The position numbers and the translations under genes are program-made. Positions 1-7,357 of a stretch of DNA of 64,000 nucleotides are shown here, piece after piece. Position 1 is the first letter of the stretch, and each line of letters starts with the position of its first letter. This DNA is from CAYRTV01 sp964505785 (GTDB lineage: Bacteria; Acidobacteriota; Aminicenantia; Aminicenantales; Aminicenantaceae), in the NCBI GenBank assembly GCA_964505785.1, contig CAZDJZ010000003.1, forward strand, positions 1 to 64,000, given 5' to 3'. The notes beneath the pieces were generated by a model. That model saw only the letters and a list, made by a program, of their open reading frames with translations, searched no databases and was not told where the DNA came from.

Positions 1-55
1 ATTAACCGGAAATTTTTACTTTGCTAAAACCGGAAATTATCACGTTGCTGCTACA
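1..55. mobile_element. possible terminal end of an IS element (tandem repeats)
   Basis: Two imperfect tandem copies of a roughly 23-base unit sharing AACCGGAAATT and TTGCT lie at about 4-26 and 27-50, followed by GCTGCTACA ending at 55. Read on the minus strand this begins TGTAGCAGC and carries internal repeats, the style of IS21-family ends. No transposase is visible because the window starts here. This is an inference from end structure only; a plain local tandem repeat is possible. Confidence 0.3.
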
Positions 56-210
56 TAGCCAATAACCGGCTTCCTCTGAGGTAACCCGTGAAGTTAAGAG
101 TAAAGAGCCCGAAGTGAAGAGCAAAGAGAAATTGAGTTGAAAGTTAAAAGAAAAAAGTTAAACGTTATCCTATGGAAATCAAAAATAAACCAAATCTGAT
201 AATATTTCCC
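56..210. other. intergenic, purine-rich low-complexity tract
   Basis: No gene is visible. From about 90 to 170 there are repeated GTGAAGAG/AGTTAAAAG-like words, a purine-rich tract. Similar tracts in the opposite orientation precede the dispersed repeat at 41967 and 46404, so the tract may be a common neighbour of that repeat. Confidence 0.4.
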
Positions 211-560
211 AGCCTGGATTATTCACGGGCCGAGATTGCCGCAGACGACGACAATACGTTAATTTATTGTCGCCCTGAGGAGCATAGCGGCAAAGGATCT
301 TAGACGGCGCCTGCACGAGAAGATGATTACGCTTCATTCAGCGAAAAAGTCTAAGATCCTCACGGCCTGCCGGCGCAGGCCTCAGGATGACGCCTCAGGA
401 TGACATTGATTTAATAAAAGGTCATCACTTCACTTCGAGGAGTTGCAACGCAGCCGATGCGGTGAGATTCGGCCCGCCTGAAAGGTGGAAAAATTGCGAT
501 AAAAATATTAATTTTTATAAAAAACCATTCATATCGCAATTTTTTCATGAATAAGACAAT
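211..560 (+). repeat. MITE-like dispersed repeat, copy 1
   Basis: Starts with AGCCTGGATTATTCACGGGC, shared with copies near 2432, 41967, 46404, 48303 and 53724. It contains a perfect 11-base inverted repeat (295-305 GGATCTTAGAC and 349-359), a CCTCAGGATGAC-type motif near 390-410, and a second inverted repeat AAATTGCGAT (491-500) against ATCGCAAT (533-540). On the minus strand the latter is followed by a T-run and could terminate tRNA-Val. The 3' end is degenerate around ATGAATAA. No ORF is contained, so it would be non-autonomous. Confidence 0.6.
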
Positions 561-563
561 CAA

Positions 564-635
564 TGGGCGGTACTGGATTCGAACCAGTGACCCCCTGCTT
601 GTAAGGCAGGCACTCTTCCGCTGAGCTAACCGCCC
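564..635 (-). tRNA. tRNA-Val (anticodon TAC)
   Basis: Minus-strand cloverleaf with acceptor GGGCGGT/ACCGCCC, D-arm GCTCAGC, anticodon loop CTTACAA (TAC, valine) and T-arm ACTGG-TTCGAAT-CCAGT. The discriminator is A and no CCA is encoded, unlike the tRNA-Glu and tRNA-Lys genes nearby. Confidence 0.95.
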
Positions 636-652
636 GAATTCCATATGCCTTA

Positions 653-681
653 ACAATAGAAAAAGGCGTCCGGTTTGTCAA
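653..681 (-). promoter_or_regulatory. sigma-70 promoter for tRNA-Val
   Basis: On the minus strand TTGACA (676-681) and TATTGT (653-658) are separated by exactly 17 bases, just upstream of the tRNA-Val 5' end at 635. It diverges from the promoter at 698-726. Confidence 0.75.
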
Positions 682-697
682 CAGGATTCAGACTGCG

Positions 698-726
698 TTG
701 ACATATCGCCGGCTGAATGTTATTTA
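698..726 (+). promoter_or_regulatory. sigma-70 promoter for the HD-GYP operon
   Basis: TTGACA at 698-703 and TATTTA at 721-726 with a 17-base spacer. It precedes the gene starting at 782 by about 50 bases of leader. Confidence 0.65.
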
Positions 727-781
727 TATTTATTCTATGGGTTAATGGTCTGCAATAAAAAAAACGAGGTTTGAGGACACT

Positions 782-2155
782 ATGTCAAAAATGAATATCC
801 TTGTGGTGGAAAATGAGGTTATTGTTGCACACGACATCCAAAATATGCTGATAGGCATGGGATATAATGTCATGGATGTCCTTTCTGCTTCCGAAAAAGC
901 CATTCAAATTGCTTCTGAGAAAACCCCGGACCTGGTTTTAATGGACATCATGCTTGAGGGCGACCAGTCCGGTGTAGAGGCCGCCGATTATATATACTCA
1001 CGGCTTAATATTCCCGTGGTTTACTTAACCGCATATGCAGATAATATCACCCTCCAGCGGGCAAAGAAAACAGCCCCGTTTGGTTATCTGTTAAAGCCCT
1101 TTGAAGAACGGGAACTGCAAACCACCATTGAAATCGCCTTGTATAAATTCGAGATGGAAAAGAAATTAAAACAAAACGAGCGCTGGTTATCCACAATATT
1201 AAAAAACGTGGGCGACGGAATAATTGCGACCGATAAAAAGGGGCAAGTCAGCTATATGAATCCTTTGGCCGAGTCATTAACAGGGAATAGAATGAAAAAC
1301 CCGTCCGAACTCACACTCCAAGATATCTACCCTGTCAAGGATGAAAATACCGGCAAGCCGCTTCACCTCCCAATCGATGATATCCTTAATGGGGAAAAAA
1401 ACAATCTCAGGAATGAAGTCCTGCTCAAGGCATCTAATGGAAATACCATTCATATCAGCCAAAATATAAATCCAATTATGGATGGAAATCACGGTATTTC
1501 AGGGGTCGTTTTGACCTTTACTGATATTACGCAGCGAAGGAAAACGGAAAAAGCCTTAAAACAAAGCTGGGAGCAGCAAAAAAAGGCTATGGAAGGCACC
1601 GTTCAAGCCATGGCCTATACCATCGAAACCCGGGACCCATATACAGCTGGACATCAAAAAAGAGTCACCAAATTGGCCTGCGCCATTGCCAAGGCCATGG
1701 ACCTTTCATCAGACCGGATCAATGGAGTCAGGCTGGCAGGCGGACTGCATGATATCGGAAAAATCTACGTTCCGGCTGAAATATTGAGCAAGCCCGGGAA
1801 AATTTCTTCGGTAGAATACAACATTATCAAAACGCATCCCCAAGTCGGATTCGATATCCTAAAATCCATTGATTTCCCTTGGCCTGTGGGAGAGTTCGTT
1901 CTCCAGCACCACGAGAGACTGGACGGAAGCGGTTATCCAAAGGGACTTAAAGGGGAAGAAATCCACCTGGAAGCCCGAATCCTAGCCGTAGCGGATGTTA
2001 TTGAAGCCATGTCAACGCACCGGCCATACCGTGCCGCACTCAGTATCGAAACCGCTTTAAAAGAAGTGGAGGATAATCAAGGACGTTTATATGATCCTGA
2101 TGTCGTCAAAACGTGTTTGAAATTATTCCGTAAAAAAGAATTCACTTTTACATGA
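782..2155 (+). CDS. response regulator with PAS and HD-GYP domains (c-di-GMP phosphodiesterase)
   Basis: 457 aa. Residues 1-120 form a receiver domain with the phospho-acceptor Asp in LVLMDIML, Thr in YLTAYA and Lys in LLKPFEE. A PAS domain follows (about 135-250), then an HD-GYP domain with GLHDIGKIYVP, QHHERLDGSGYPKGL and ILAVADVIEAM, all diagnostic motifs present. The family hydrolyses cyclic di-GMP, so the protein likely converts a phosphorylation or PAS-sensed signal into second-messenger degradation in the cytosol. The start is supported by GAGG upstream and a good promoter. No kinase is adjacent, so its partner is unknown. The stop overlaps the next start (ATGA), implying translational coupling with the small membrane protein. 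Confidence 0.9.
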   Translation: MSKMNILVVENEVIVAHDIQNMLIGMGYNVMDVLSASEKAIQIASEKTPDLVLMDIMLEGDQSGVEAADYIYSRLNIPVVYLTAYADNITLQRAKKTAPFGYLLKPFEERELQTTIEIALYKFEMEKKLKQNERWLSTILKNVGDGIIATDKKGQVSYMNPLAESLTGNRMKNPSELTLQDIYPVKDENTGKPLHLPIDDILNGEKNNLRNEVLLKASNGNTIHISQNINPIMDGNHGISGVVLTFTDITQRRKTEKALKQSWEQQKKAMEGTVQAMAYTIETRDPYTAGHQKRVTKLACAIAKAMDLSSDRINGVRLAGGLHDIGKIYVPAEILSKPGKISSVEYNIIKTHPQVGFDILKSIDFPWPVGEFVLQHHERLDGSGYPKGLKGEEIHLEARILAVADVIEAMSTHRPYRAALSIETALKEVEDNQGRLYDPDVVKTCLKLFRKKEFTFT

Positions 2156-2433
2156 GTCAAAAAACCGAGTTGAAAGAACTCTGGAAGGCACGGGGCCTTT
2201 TAGCAGCCTCCATCTTAGCTGCAATCGGGGGGATTGCCGCGTTTATTATACTCTTCATACCGGATTATAATATTTACTGGTTTATGCTGACTCCCATCAT
2301 CCTGGCCTTTTATGTCGCCCCGGCGGCTTTTTTATTCAGGCTTTACCGCCGGAAAATGAAGGCCGTTTCCGGCCATAATTCAGACCCAGCCGTTTCACAT
2401 AAAAATGAAGAAGATGAAATCAATCCCAGTTAA
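2152..2433 (+). CDS. small two-helix membrane protein
   Basis: 93 aa, overlapping the HD-GYP gene by 4 bases. Two hydrophobic segments (about 17-37 and 42-62) are followed by a basic RLYRRKMK stretch and a polar, charged tail, suggesting an inner-membrane protein with a cytosolic C-terminus. I do not recognise a family. Coupling with the HD-GYP gene suggests a shared role, perhaps anchoring or signalling; this is inference. Confidence 0.7.
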   Translation: MSQKTELKELWKARGLLAASILAAIGGIAAFIILFIPDYNIYWFMLTPIILAFYVAPAAFLFRLYRRKMKAVSGHNSDPAVSHKNEEDEINPS

Positions 2434-2615
2434 CTTGAATTATTCTCGGGTCGAGATTGCCGCAAACGACGACAATTCTTAGAATCAATGTCGTCCTGAA
2501 AAGTGAAGCGACTTAAGGATCCTTGCGCGGATTCGCATGATGAATCGGACCGTCTCTCCTCCCGAAGCAGCATAAGATCCTCACGGCCCGCTGCCGCAGG
2601 CCTCAGGATGACATG
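2432..2615 (+). repeat. MITE-like dispersed repeat, copy 2
   Basis: Begins at the stop codon of the preceding gene with TTGAATTATTC and GAGATTGCCGCA, matching copy 1. It also has TGTCGTCCTGA with GAAGCGAC, and ends with AAGATCCTCACGGCC and CCTCAGGATGACA. It lacks the AAATTGCGAT half found in copies 1, 4 and 6. Confidence 0.6.
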
Positions 2616-2686
2616 CTGGTTCATTTTCATCGTTTTGGGTGTGTTATACACATATTTAATTCAGATTATTTATAAAAGAAAAAAAA

Positions 2687-2764
2687 TGGCGCTCCCGACG
2701 GGATTCGAACCCGTGTCGCCGCCTTGAAAGGGCGGTGTCCTAGACCTGGCTAGACGACAGGAGC
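2687..2764 (-). tRNA. tRNA-Glu (anticodon TTC), CCA encoded
   Basis: Minus-strand cloverleaf: acceptor GCTCCTG/CGGGAGC with one G-T pair, anticodon loop CTTTCAA (TTC, glutamate), T-arm ACGGG-TTCGAAT-CCCGT and an encoded 3' CCA. It lies 8 bases downstream of tRNA-Lys, so the two are probably co-transcribed. Confidence 0.95.
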
Positions 2765-2771
2765 GCCTGGG

Positions 2772-2847
2772 TGGTGAGCCGTGCTGGATTCGAACCAGCG
2801 ACACCCGGCTTAAAAGGCCGGTGCTCTGCCGACTGAGCTAACGGCCC
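2772..2847 (-). tRNA. tRNA-Lys (anticodon TTT), CCA encoded
   Basis: Minus-strand cloverleaf: acceptor GGGCCGT/ACGGCTC, anticodon loop CTTTTAA (TTT, lysine), T-arm with TTCGAAT, encoded CCA. First gene of a tRNA-Lys/tRNA-Glu pair. Confidence 0.95.
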
Positions 2848-2877
2848 ACATAATTTTTGGCTAGTTATGGGACTCTA

Positions 2878-2906
2878 TTTATAAAGGAAAACGATAAAAG
2901 AGTCAA
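2878..2906 (-). promoter_or_regulatory. sigma-70 promoter for the tRNA-Lys/Glu pair
   Basis: On the minus strand TTGACT (2901-2906) and TATAAA (2878-2883) lie 17 bases apart, about 30 bases upstream of tRNA-Lys and just past the stop of the lipoprotein gene. Confidence 0.7.
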
Positions 2907-2915
2907 CGCCCGGCG

Positions 2916-3593
2916 TCAATCGAGCGATTCAAACCGTATGATGATCCACCGTCCGTTATGGGTGATATTGGTCGTGGGGTCGGTCAGTTCATACTGCCGC
3001 ATAAAAACACGGTACATTTCTTCCGATCCCTCTTCAGTCGTCACTTGGAGGTCCACTGTTTTTTTGTTGACGCTGCCTGTGAACTGACGAATAGCAGGGT
3101 AGTTGCCTCCCAATGAAAACAGGGCGACTTCTTCTTCTTCTTCAGCAGCAGCCTTGGCGTCGTTGTATTCCTTCTGAAGCTGCTTCGTTTGTTCGTACTG
3201 CTCATCATATTCGGCTTGCAGCTCATCCACTTTTTCCCGGTTGGCACGTGTCCGGCGATTTTCCAATTCAAATTTAGCTTCATCCAGTGCATCCCTGGCT
3301 TCCAGCGTTTTTCCTACGGAATCGTCGACCTTTTTCTTAAGCTCATTGATTTTCTGGTCCATCTCGGGAAGCTTGAATTCCGCGGTCTCCACCTCAGATA
3401 CTTCGACGATTTCCCATGATTTGAAATCAATTTCAGCCGGTTCAATAGCCATTGTGGAAAGTGTTTGCAGATCATTCAGGGAAAGAGCATTGAAATACCT
3501 GTCCAAAAGCCCTTGCTCCGGATGCGACGAGCAACTATGGATAATCAAACATAAAAACCCGATCCCTAAAATAGAAATAACTTTTCTATTCAT
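2916..3593 (-). CDS. coiled-coil lipoprotein
   Basis: 225 aa. The N-terminus has a basic start, a hydrophobic core and a lipobox-like LIIHSC (Cys about 21), so it is probably exported and lipidated. Residues about 75-155 are rich in Glu/Lys/Gln heptads (coiled coil), followed by a short globular tail ending near RWIIIRFESLD. An early segment resembles small lipoproteins with a DUF4878-like fold, but I do not assign a family. It is monocistronic and on the strand opposite its neighbours. Function unknown; an envelope role is likely. Confidence 0.75.
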   Translation of the reverse strand: MNRKVISILGIGFLCLIIHSCSSHPEQGLLDRYFNALSLNDLQTLSTMAIEPAEIDFKSWEIVEVSEVETAEFKLPEMDQKINELKKKVDDSVGKTLEARDALDEAKFELENRRTRANREKVDELQAEYDEQYEQTKQLQKEYNDAKAAAEEEEEVALFSLGGNYPAIRQFTGSVNKKTVDLQVTTEEGSEEMYRVFMRQYELTDPTTNITHNGRWIIIRFESLD

Positions 3594-3638
3594 GTTTCCT
3601 CCTTCCCATGCAAAATTTTTTCTAATTGTACTCTGTTT

Positions 3639-4121
3639 TCAAGCCAAAAAGCAAGTTTTAATAACTTTATTTCCTGAAAAAATTACCCAATAACCTGAAT
3701 GCCAAGCGGTAATCCTCCCTTTCCCCTGCCCATTCGAAGCGAAAGAGCGGGAAGGCCATTTTTCCAACTCGGACACCCAATTCACTATTTTTTGAAGCTG
3801 GGCTAAAAGCTCCTTCTTTTCTTCTTCAGACAAGTGCAGCTTGATCCATCCGCAAATCGATTCAAATTCAGAATTGAAATCCATGAAAAAATTATAGGAT
3901 TTTTTGTTGACAAGCGCAAAATTAAAAAATAGAATGATTTTCGCAGGAAGAAGAATTGTTAGTATTATCAACTTAATCGGCGTATTTATTAATTGATGCA
4001 GGGATTTTTTTTGTTTATTAAGGCTTTCTTTTAGAGAAGAATTGCGTTTTTTTGCGCAGTTTGCGAGCTTTATGATGGCATTAACGGCGGGAAAAAAATT
4101 TTCTCCTACAAACTCTATCAC
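3639..4121 (-). CDS. doubtful open reading frame
   Basis: 160 codons with AT-rich, atypical composition. The N-terminal half reads as low-complexity basic and hydrophobic sequence. The C-terminal half (from an internal Met at about 3884) contains a plausible helical segment LHLSEEEKKELLAQLQ. No ribosome-binding site is evident at either start and I recognise no domain. If real it may be an 81-aa protein. Otherwise 3600-4230 is non-coding and holds only the hdrC leader. Confidence 0.25.
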   Translation of the reverse strand: MIEFVGENFFPAVNAIIKLANCAKKRNSSLKESLNKQKKSLHQLINTPIKLIILTILLPAKIILFFNFALVNKKSYNFFMDFNSEFESICGWIKLHLSEEEKKELLAQLQKIVNWVSELEKWPSRSFASNGQGKGRITAWHSGYWVIFSGNKVIKTCFLA

Positions 4122-4232
4122 ACACCTGAACTCTGCCGGCTTCTCCTTCTTTCTTTACTCGGCGACAGTATCCGGATCAGGTCTTGACACTATTTAATAT
4201 AAATCAAGTCAAACCTTGTTAAAGGAGGTTAA

Positions 4233-4808
4233 ATGGGTATCCAAGAAAAAGTCGTCTTGGAAGAAACACTGGACCATCATTTTATGGAGGAGATCAAAAC
4301 CGGCAGCCACAGCGAAAGCCTTGACCGCTGCATCCAATGCGGCACATGTTCCAGCTCCTGCCCCTGCGTTGAATACATGGATTATTCACCCAGAAAAACC
4401 ATAGCCATGGTCAAGAACGGATTCCGGGACGAAGTTCTCAAAAGCTTCACTCCATGGCTATGCGCGTCCTGCTACACCTGCCAGGTCCGATGTCCCGCCG
4501 ACATCAAAATCACGGATGTCATGTACACCATCAAGCGGAAGGCCATCGCAGAAGATGTATATCCATCGCGCTTTTCCATCCCGGTGATGGATAAAGAAAT
4601 GCACCGTATTCTCACTTCCAGCGGCCGCAGCTCTGAACTATGGCTTATGCTCAATCTCTATTTAAAAACCAGAAAACCATTCGGGCTAATCAAAATGGCT
4701 CCTTTGGGATTACGTATGTTGAAAACCGGACGCATGAGCTTGAAGAAGGAATCCATCAAAAATAAGAAGCAATTGAGAAAACTTCTTAAAGCCGTGAAGG
4801 AGGAATAA
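4233..4808 (+). CDS. hdrC: heterodisulfide reductase subunit C-like protein (first set)
   Basis: 191 aa. Two [4Fe-4S] motifs, CIQCGTCSSSCPC (from residue 33) and CASCYTCQVRCP (from 77), are the HdrC signature. The C-terminal half is helical and basic, as in soluble HdrC. It passes electrons between the HdrA flavoprotein and HdrB in the cytosol. The start is fixed by a strong AAAGGAGG seven bases upstream. First gene of a long operon, with hdrB starting two bases after its stop. It is clearly paralogous to the gene at 27217. Confidence 0.9.
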   Translation: MGIQEKVVLEETLDHHFMEEIKTGSHSESLDRCIQCGTCSSSCPCVEYMDYSPRKTIAMVKNGFRDEVLKSFTPWLCASCYTCQVRCPADIKITDVMYTIKRKAIAEDVYPSRFSIPVMDKEMHRILTSSGRSSELWLMLNLYLKTRKPFGLIKMAPLGLRMLKTGRMSLKKESIKNKKQLRKLLKAVKEE

Positions 4809-4810
4809 CC

Positions 4811-5701
4811 ATGCATGATTATATTTATTATCCCGGGTGTTCGGTCAAAACCAACGCCAGGCATTATGAAGAATCCATCCTTCCGGTTTTTGAAAAATTG
4901 GGAATGCATCTGGAAGAAATGGATGACTGGAACTGCTGCGGAGCCACGGCCACACTGTCTATTGACACCGAAAAAGCTGCAGCCTTGAACGGACGCATCC
5001 TGGCCATCGCAGAAAAGACAGGAAAGAACATCATGGCCCCTTGCGCCGCATGTTACCTCTCTCTTAAAAAGGCCAACGATTTCCTGGTATCTGCTGAGCC
5101 TGAAGCCCTGCGGATTCTGGATGAGATGAAAAAAATGGATTTAGCCTACAAAGGGACCGTCAAGGTCAAGCATCCGGTCGAAATCCTGAACCGGGAGATC
5201 GGACTTGACCGGATCCGGAATGAAGTCCAGCGGCCGCTGGACGGGCTCCGGGTTGCCGTTTATTACGGATGTCAGGTGGTCCGGCCCTTCGCTGATTTTG
5301 ATGATCCGGATTACCCGGAATCCATGGACCACCTTATGCGTGCAATCGGCGCGGAACCGGTGGAATACAACGCCAAAACCCGCTGCTGCGGGGGCGCGCT
5401 CACCGCCAACCTGGATGACTTGGGAGCAAAGCTCAATTATATTCTGCTGAAAGAAGCCGAAAAGAAAAAAGCGGACGCCGTTGTGACTCTTTGTCCACTG
5501 TGCTTGTTTAACCTTGAAGCTGCCCAGGTCCAAGTCAGGAAAAAATACGGGGAAAACTACCGCATGCCCATCCTGTTTTTCAGCCAATTGATGGGTTTTT
5601 CATTCGGATTTTCCAAGGAGGAAATGGGGTTTTCCCGTTCCCTCATCCCCATTCGTTCATTCCTGACTAAAATCGAGGAAGGAGGCACCCATGTCGCATA
5701 A
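4811..5701 (+). CDS. hdrB: heterodisulfide reductase subunit B-like protein (first set)
   Basis: 296 aa with the two CCG domains of HdrB: YYPGCSVKT, NCCGAT (about 40), CAACY (about 78), then YYGCQVV (about 151), RCCGG (about 191) and CPLC (about 228). In methanogens these Cys ligate the two noncubane [4Fe-4S] clusters that reduce CoM-S-S-CoB. Bacterial homologues act on other, often unknown, disulfides or acceptors. It overlaps the next gene by 11 bases. The substrate here cannot be read from sequence. Confidence 0.9.
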   Translation: MHDYIYYPGCSVKTNARHYEESILPVFEKLGMHLEEMDDWNCCGATATLSIDTEKAAALNGRILAIAEKTGKNIMAPCAACYLSLKKANDFLVSAEPEALRILDEMKKMDLAYKGTVKVKHPVEILNREIGLDRIRNEVQRPLDGLRVAVYYGCQVVRPFADFDDPDYPESMDHLMRAIGAEPVEYNAKTRCCGGALTANLDDLGAKLNYILLKEAEKKKADAVVTLCPLCLFNLEAAQVQVRKKYGENYRMPILFFSQLMGFSFGFSKEEMGFSRSLIPIRSFLTKIEEGGTHVA

Positions 5702-6542
5702 CGGCCAACCGAGAATCGGTGTTTTTATTTGCCACTGCGGCGCTAATATCGCCGGTAAAGTCAATGTATATAACGTCGCTGAATTCGCATCTCAACTGGA
5801 CAATGTGGCCGTAGCCAAGGAATATAAGTTTATGTGTTCCGACCCCGGCCAGGAGCTGATCAAGAACAGCATTAAGGAACATAACCTCGACCGTGTCATC
5901 GTTGCTTCCTGCTCTCCGCTCATGCACGAACCGACTTTCCGTGGCGCAACCGCGGAAGGGGGCCTGAATCCGTTTTATTTTCAAATGGCTAATATCCGGG
6001 AACATGTGGCCTGGGTTACCAAAGACCCCGAATCCGCCACAAGAAAAGCCAAAGCCTTGGTTTCAGCCGCTGTCCGCCGGGTGGCGCTGCATGACCCCTT
6101 GATCAAAAAAGAAGTGCCGGTCCGGCCGGAAATTCTTATTGTCGGAGGCGGAATAGCAGGGATACATGCCGCCTTGACTTATGCCAACTCCGGCAAAAAA
6201 GTCTACCTGGTGGAAAAGCAATCCTCTGTTGGAGGACACATGTCCATGCTGGACAAAACCTTCCCGACCCTGGACTGTTCAGCATGTATCCTGACCCCTA
6301 AAATGTCAGAGGTCGGCAAGCACCCAAATATTGAGCTGCTGACCTGGAGCGAAGTCGAAGAAATTTCAGGATTTGTGGGGAATTTCAAAGCCCGCATCCG
6401 TAAAAAAGCCCGCTATGTGGACGTTGAAGCATGCAACGGCTGCGGAATGTGCTGGGAAAACTGCCCTGCCAGCATCACCCCCTCGGAGAGGATTATCAAG
6501 CGAGGTGAAACCATCATCAAAACCATTCAAAAAGAACACTGA
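5691..6542 (+). CDS. hdrA: HdrA N-terminal half (split HdrA)
   Basis: 283 aa, less than half a standard soluble HdrA. It has the N-terminal domain (GVFICHCGANIAG, FMCSDPGQ, SCSPLMHEPTF), the FAD dinucleotide fold VGGGIAGIHA (about 145), the LDCSACILTPKM segment and one ferredoxin motif CNGCGMCWENCP near 245. It stops after a short tail. The missing C-terminal half is found fused to another protein at 13064-14821. In HdrA this region holds the bifurcating FAD. The short length has a clean stop followed closely by the next gene, so it looks like a true gene split rather than a sequencing break. Confidence 0.88.
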   Translation: MSHNGQPRIGVFICHCGANIAGKVNVYNVAEFASQLDNVAVAKEYKFMCSDPGQELIKNSIKEHNLDRVIVASCSPLMHEPTFRGATAEGGLNPFYFQMANIREHVAWVTKDPESATRKAKALVSAAVRRVALHDPLIKKEVPVRPEILIVGGGIAGIHAALTYANSGKKVYLVEKQSSVGGHMSMLDKTFPTLDCSACILTPKMSEVGKHPNIELLTWSEVEEISGFVGNFKARIRKKARYVDVEACNGCGMCWENCPASITPSERIIKRGETIIKTIQKEH

Positions 6543-6545
6543 AAC

Positions 6546-6911
6546 ATGAAGCTGCGTGAGATAAAGAAAATTCTCCAGGCTGAACTGATTTGGGGGAAAT
6601 CCCATCTGGATGACGAAATCGAGTTCGCCGGCGGGTCGGATTTAATGAGCGATGCCCTGGCCTTGGGCAAACCCGGTATTTTGCTGCTGACCGGTTTAAC
6701 CAACTCTCAGTCCGTTCGCACTGCGGATATCATCGAAGCTAAAGCTATTGTTTATGTCCGGGGAAAACGGCCGGATGAAGACGGCATCAACCTCGCCCGG
6801 GAAAAAGATATTCCGTTGCTTACCACTAAATTGATGATGTACAGCGCCTGCGGATTGCTGTACAGGCATAACCTGTCCGGAGTCAACAGAATGCCATCGG
6901 AGAATAAATGA
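6546..6911 (+). CDS. DRTGG-domain protein
   Basis: 121 aa resembling stand-alone DRTGG domains (LLTGLTNSQSVRTADIIEAKAIVYVRG). Such domains are found with serine-kinase-like and CBS proteins and near [FeFe] hydrogenase clusters; their biochemical role is not established. A similar domain is encoded at 8721. It overlaps the following ATPase gene by 4 bases, placing it in the sensory block within the hdr/hnd operon. Confidence 0.75.
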   Translation: MKLREIKKILQAELIWGKSHLDDEIEFAGGSDLMSDALALGKPGILLLTGLTNSQSVRTADIIEAKAIVYVRGKRPDEDGINLAREKDIPLLTTKLMMYSACGLLYRHNLSGVNRMPSENK

Positions 6912-7357
6912 ATATCCGGGATGTGCTGCTGTCAGAAAAATTTTATATCAAAGGCAATGATTTCAGTCATGCCGGAAATATATCCGGACAAATAAAAGAA
7001 CTGCTGCAGGACGTGGGTGTGTCCGCCGACATTATCCGCAGAGCGGCCATCGCTTCCTATGAAGCGGAAATGAACGTCGTTATGTATGCAGATGACGGGA
7101 TTGTCAGCCTCCAACTGACTCCTCACGCAATCCGGCTGCTGGTGGAAGACCACGGGAAAGGCATCCCGGATATCCGGCTGGCCATGAAAGAAGGCTACTC
7201 CACAGCCACTGAAGAATACCGGGAAATGGGTTTTGGAGCAGGAATGGGACTCCCCAATATCAAAAAAAATTCCGACCGTTTCAAAATCAGATCCCGGACC
7301 GGGTCCGGAACCACCCTTGATATCACGCTTTTATTAAACCACACAGAAAAAAAATGA
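6908..7357 (+). CDS. anti-sigma-factor-like HATPase (RsbW type)
   Basis: 149 aa. A GHKL ATPase fold with the N-box region AIASYEAEMNVV, the G1-like DHGKGIPD and a G2-like GFGAGMGLPNIKK. There is no histidine phospho-acceptor domain, so it resembles RsbW/SpoIIAB serine kinases rather than sensor kinases. It overlaps neighbours on both sides (ATGA junctions). Homologues sit in [FeFe]-hydrogenase regulatory clusters, which suggests redox-dependent signalling. Target unknown. Confidence 0.8.
   Translation: MNIRDVLLSEKFYIKGNDFSHAGNISGQIKELLQDVGVSADIIRRAAIASYEAEMNVVMYADDGIVSLQLTPHAIRLLVEDHGKGIPDIRLAMKEGYSTATEEYREMGFGAGMGLPNIKKNSDRFKIRSRTGSGTTLDITLLLNHTEKK

Noticed and set aside
90..175. Purine-rich repeats as a CRISPR array
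   Set aside because: Words are short, irregular and without uniform spacers; no cas genes in the window.
3639..4121. 160-codon frame as a confident gene
   Set aside because: AT-rich, low-complexity N-terminus, no ribosome site and no recognisable domain; kept only as a low-confidence feature.
4184..4200. TTGACA upstream of hdrC as a complete sigma-70 promoter
   Set aside because: No acceptable -10 hexamer occurs at 16-18 bases; TAATAT is only 5 bases away.
5691..6542. HdrA truncation as a frameshift or pseudogene
   Set aside because: The next gene starts 3 bases after the stop and does not continue HdrA; the missing half is encoded elsewhere in the same cluster.
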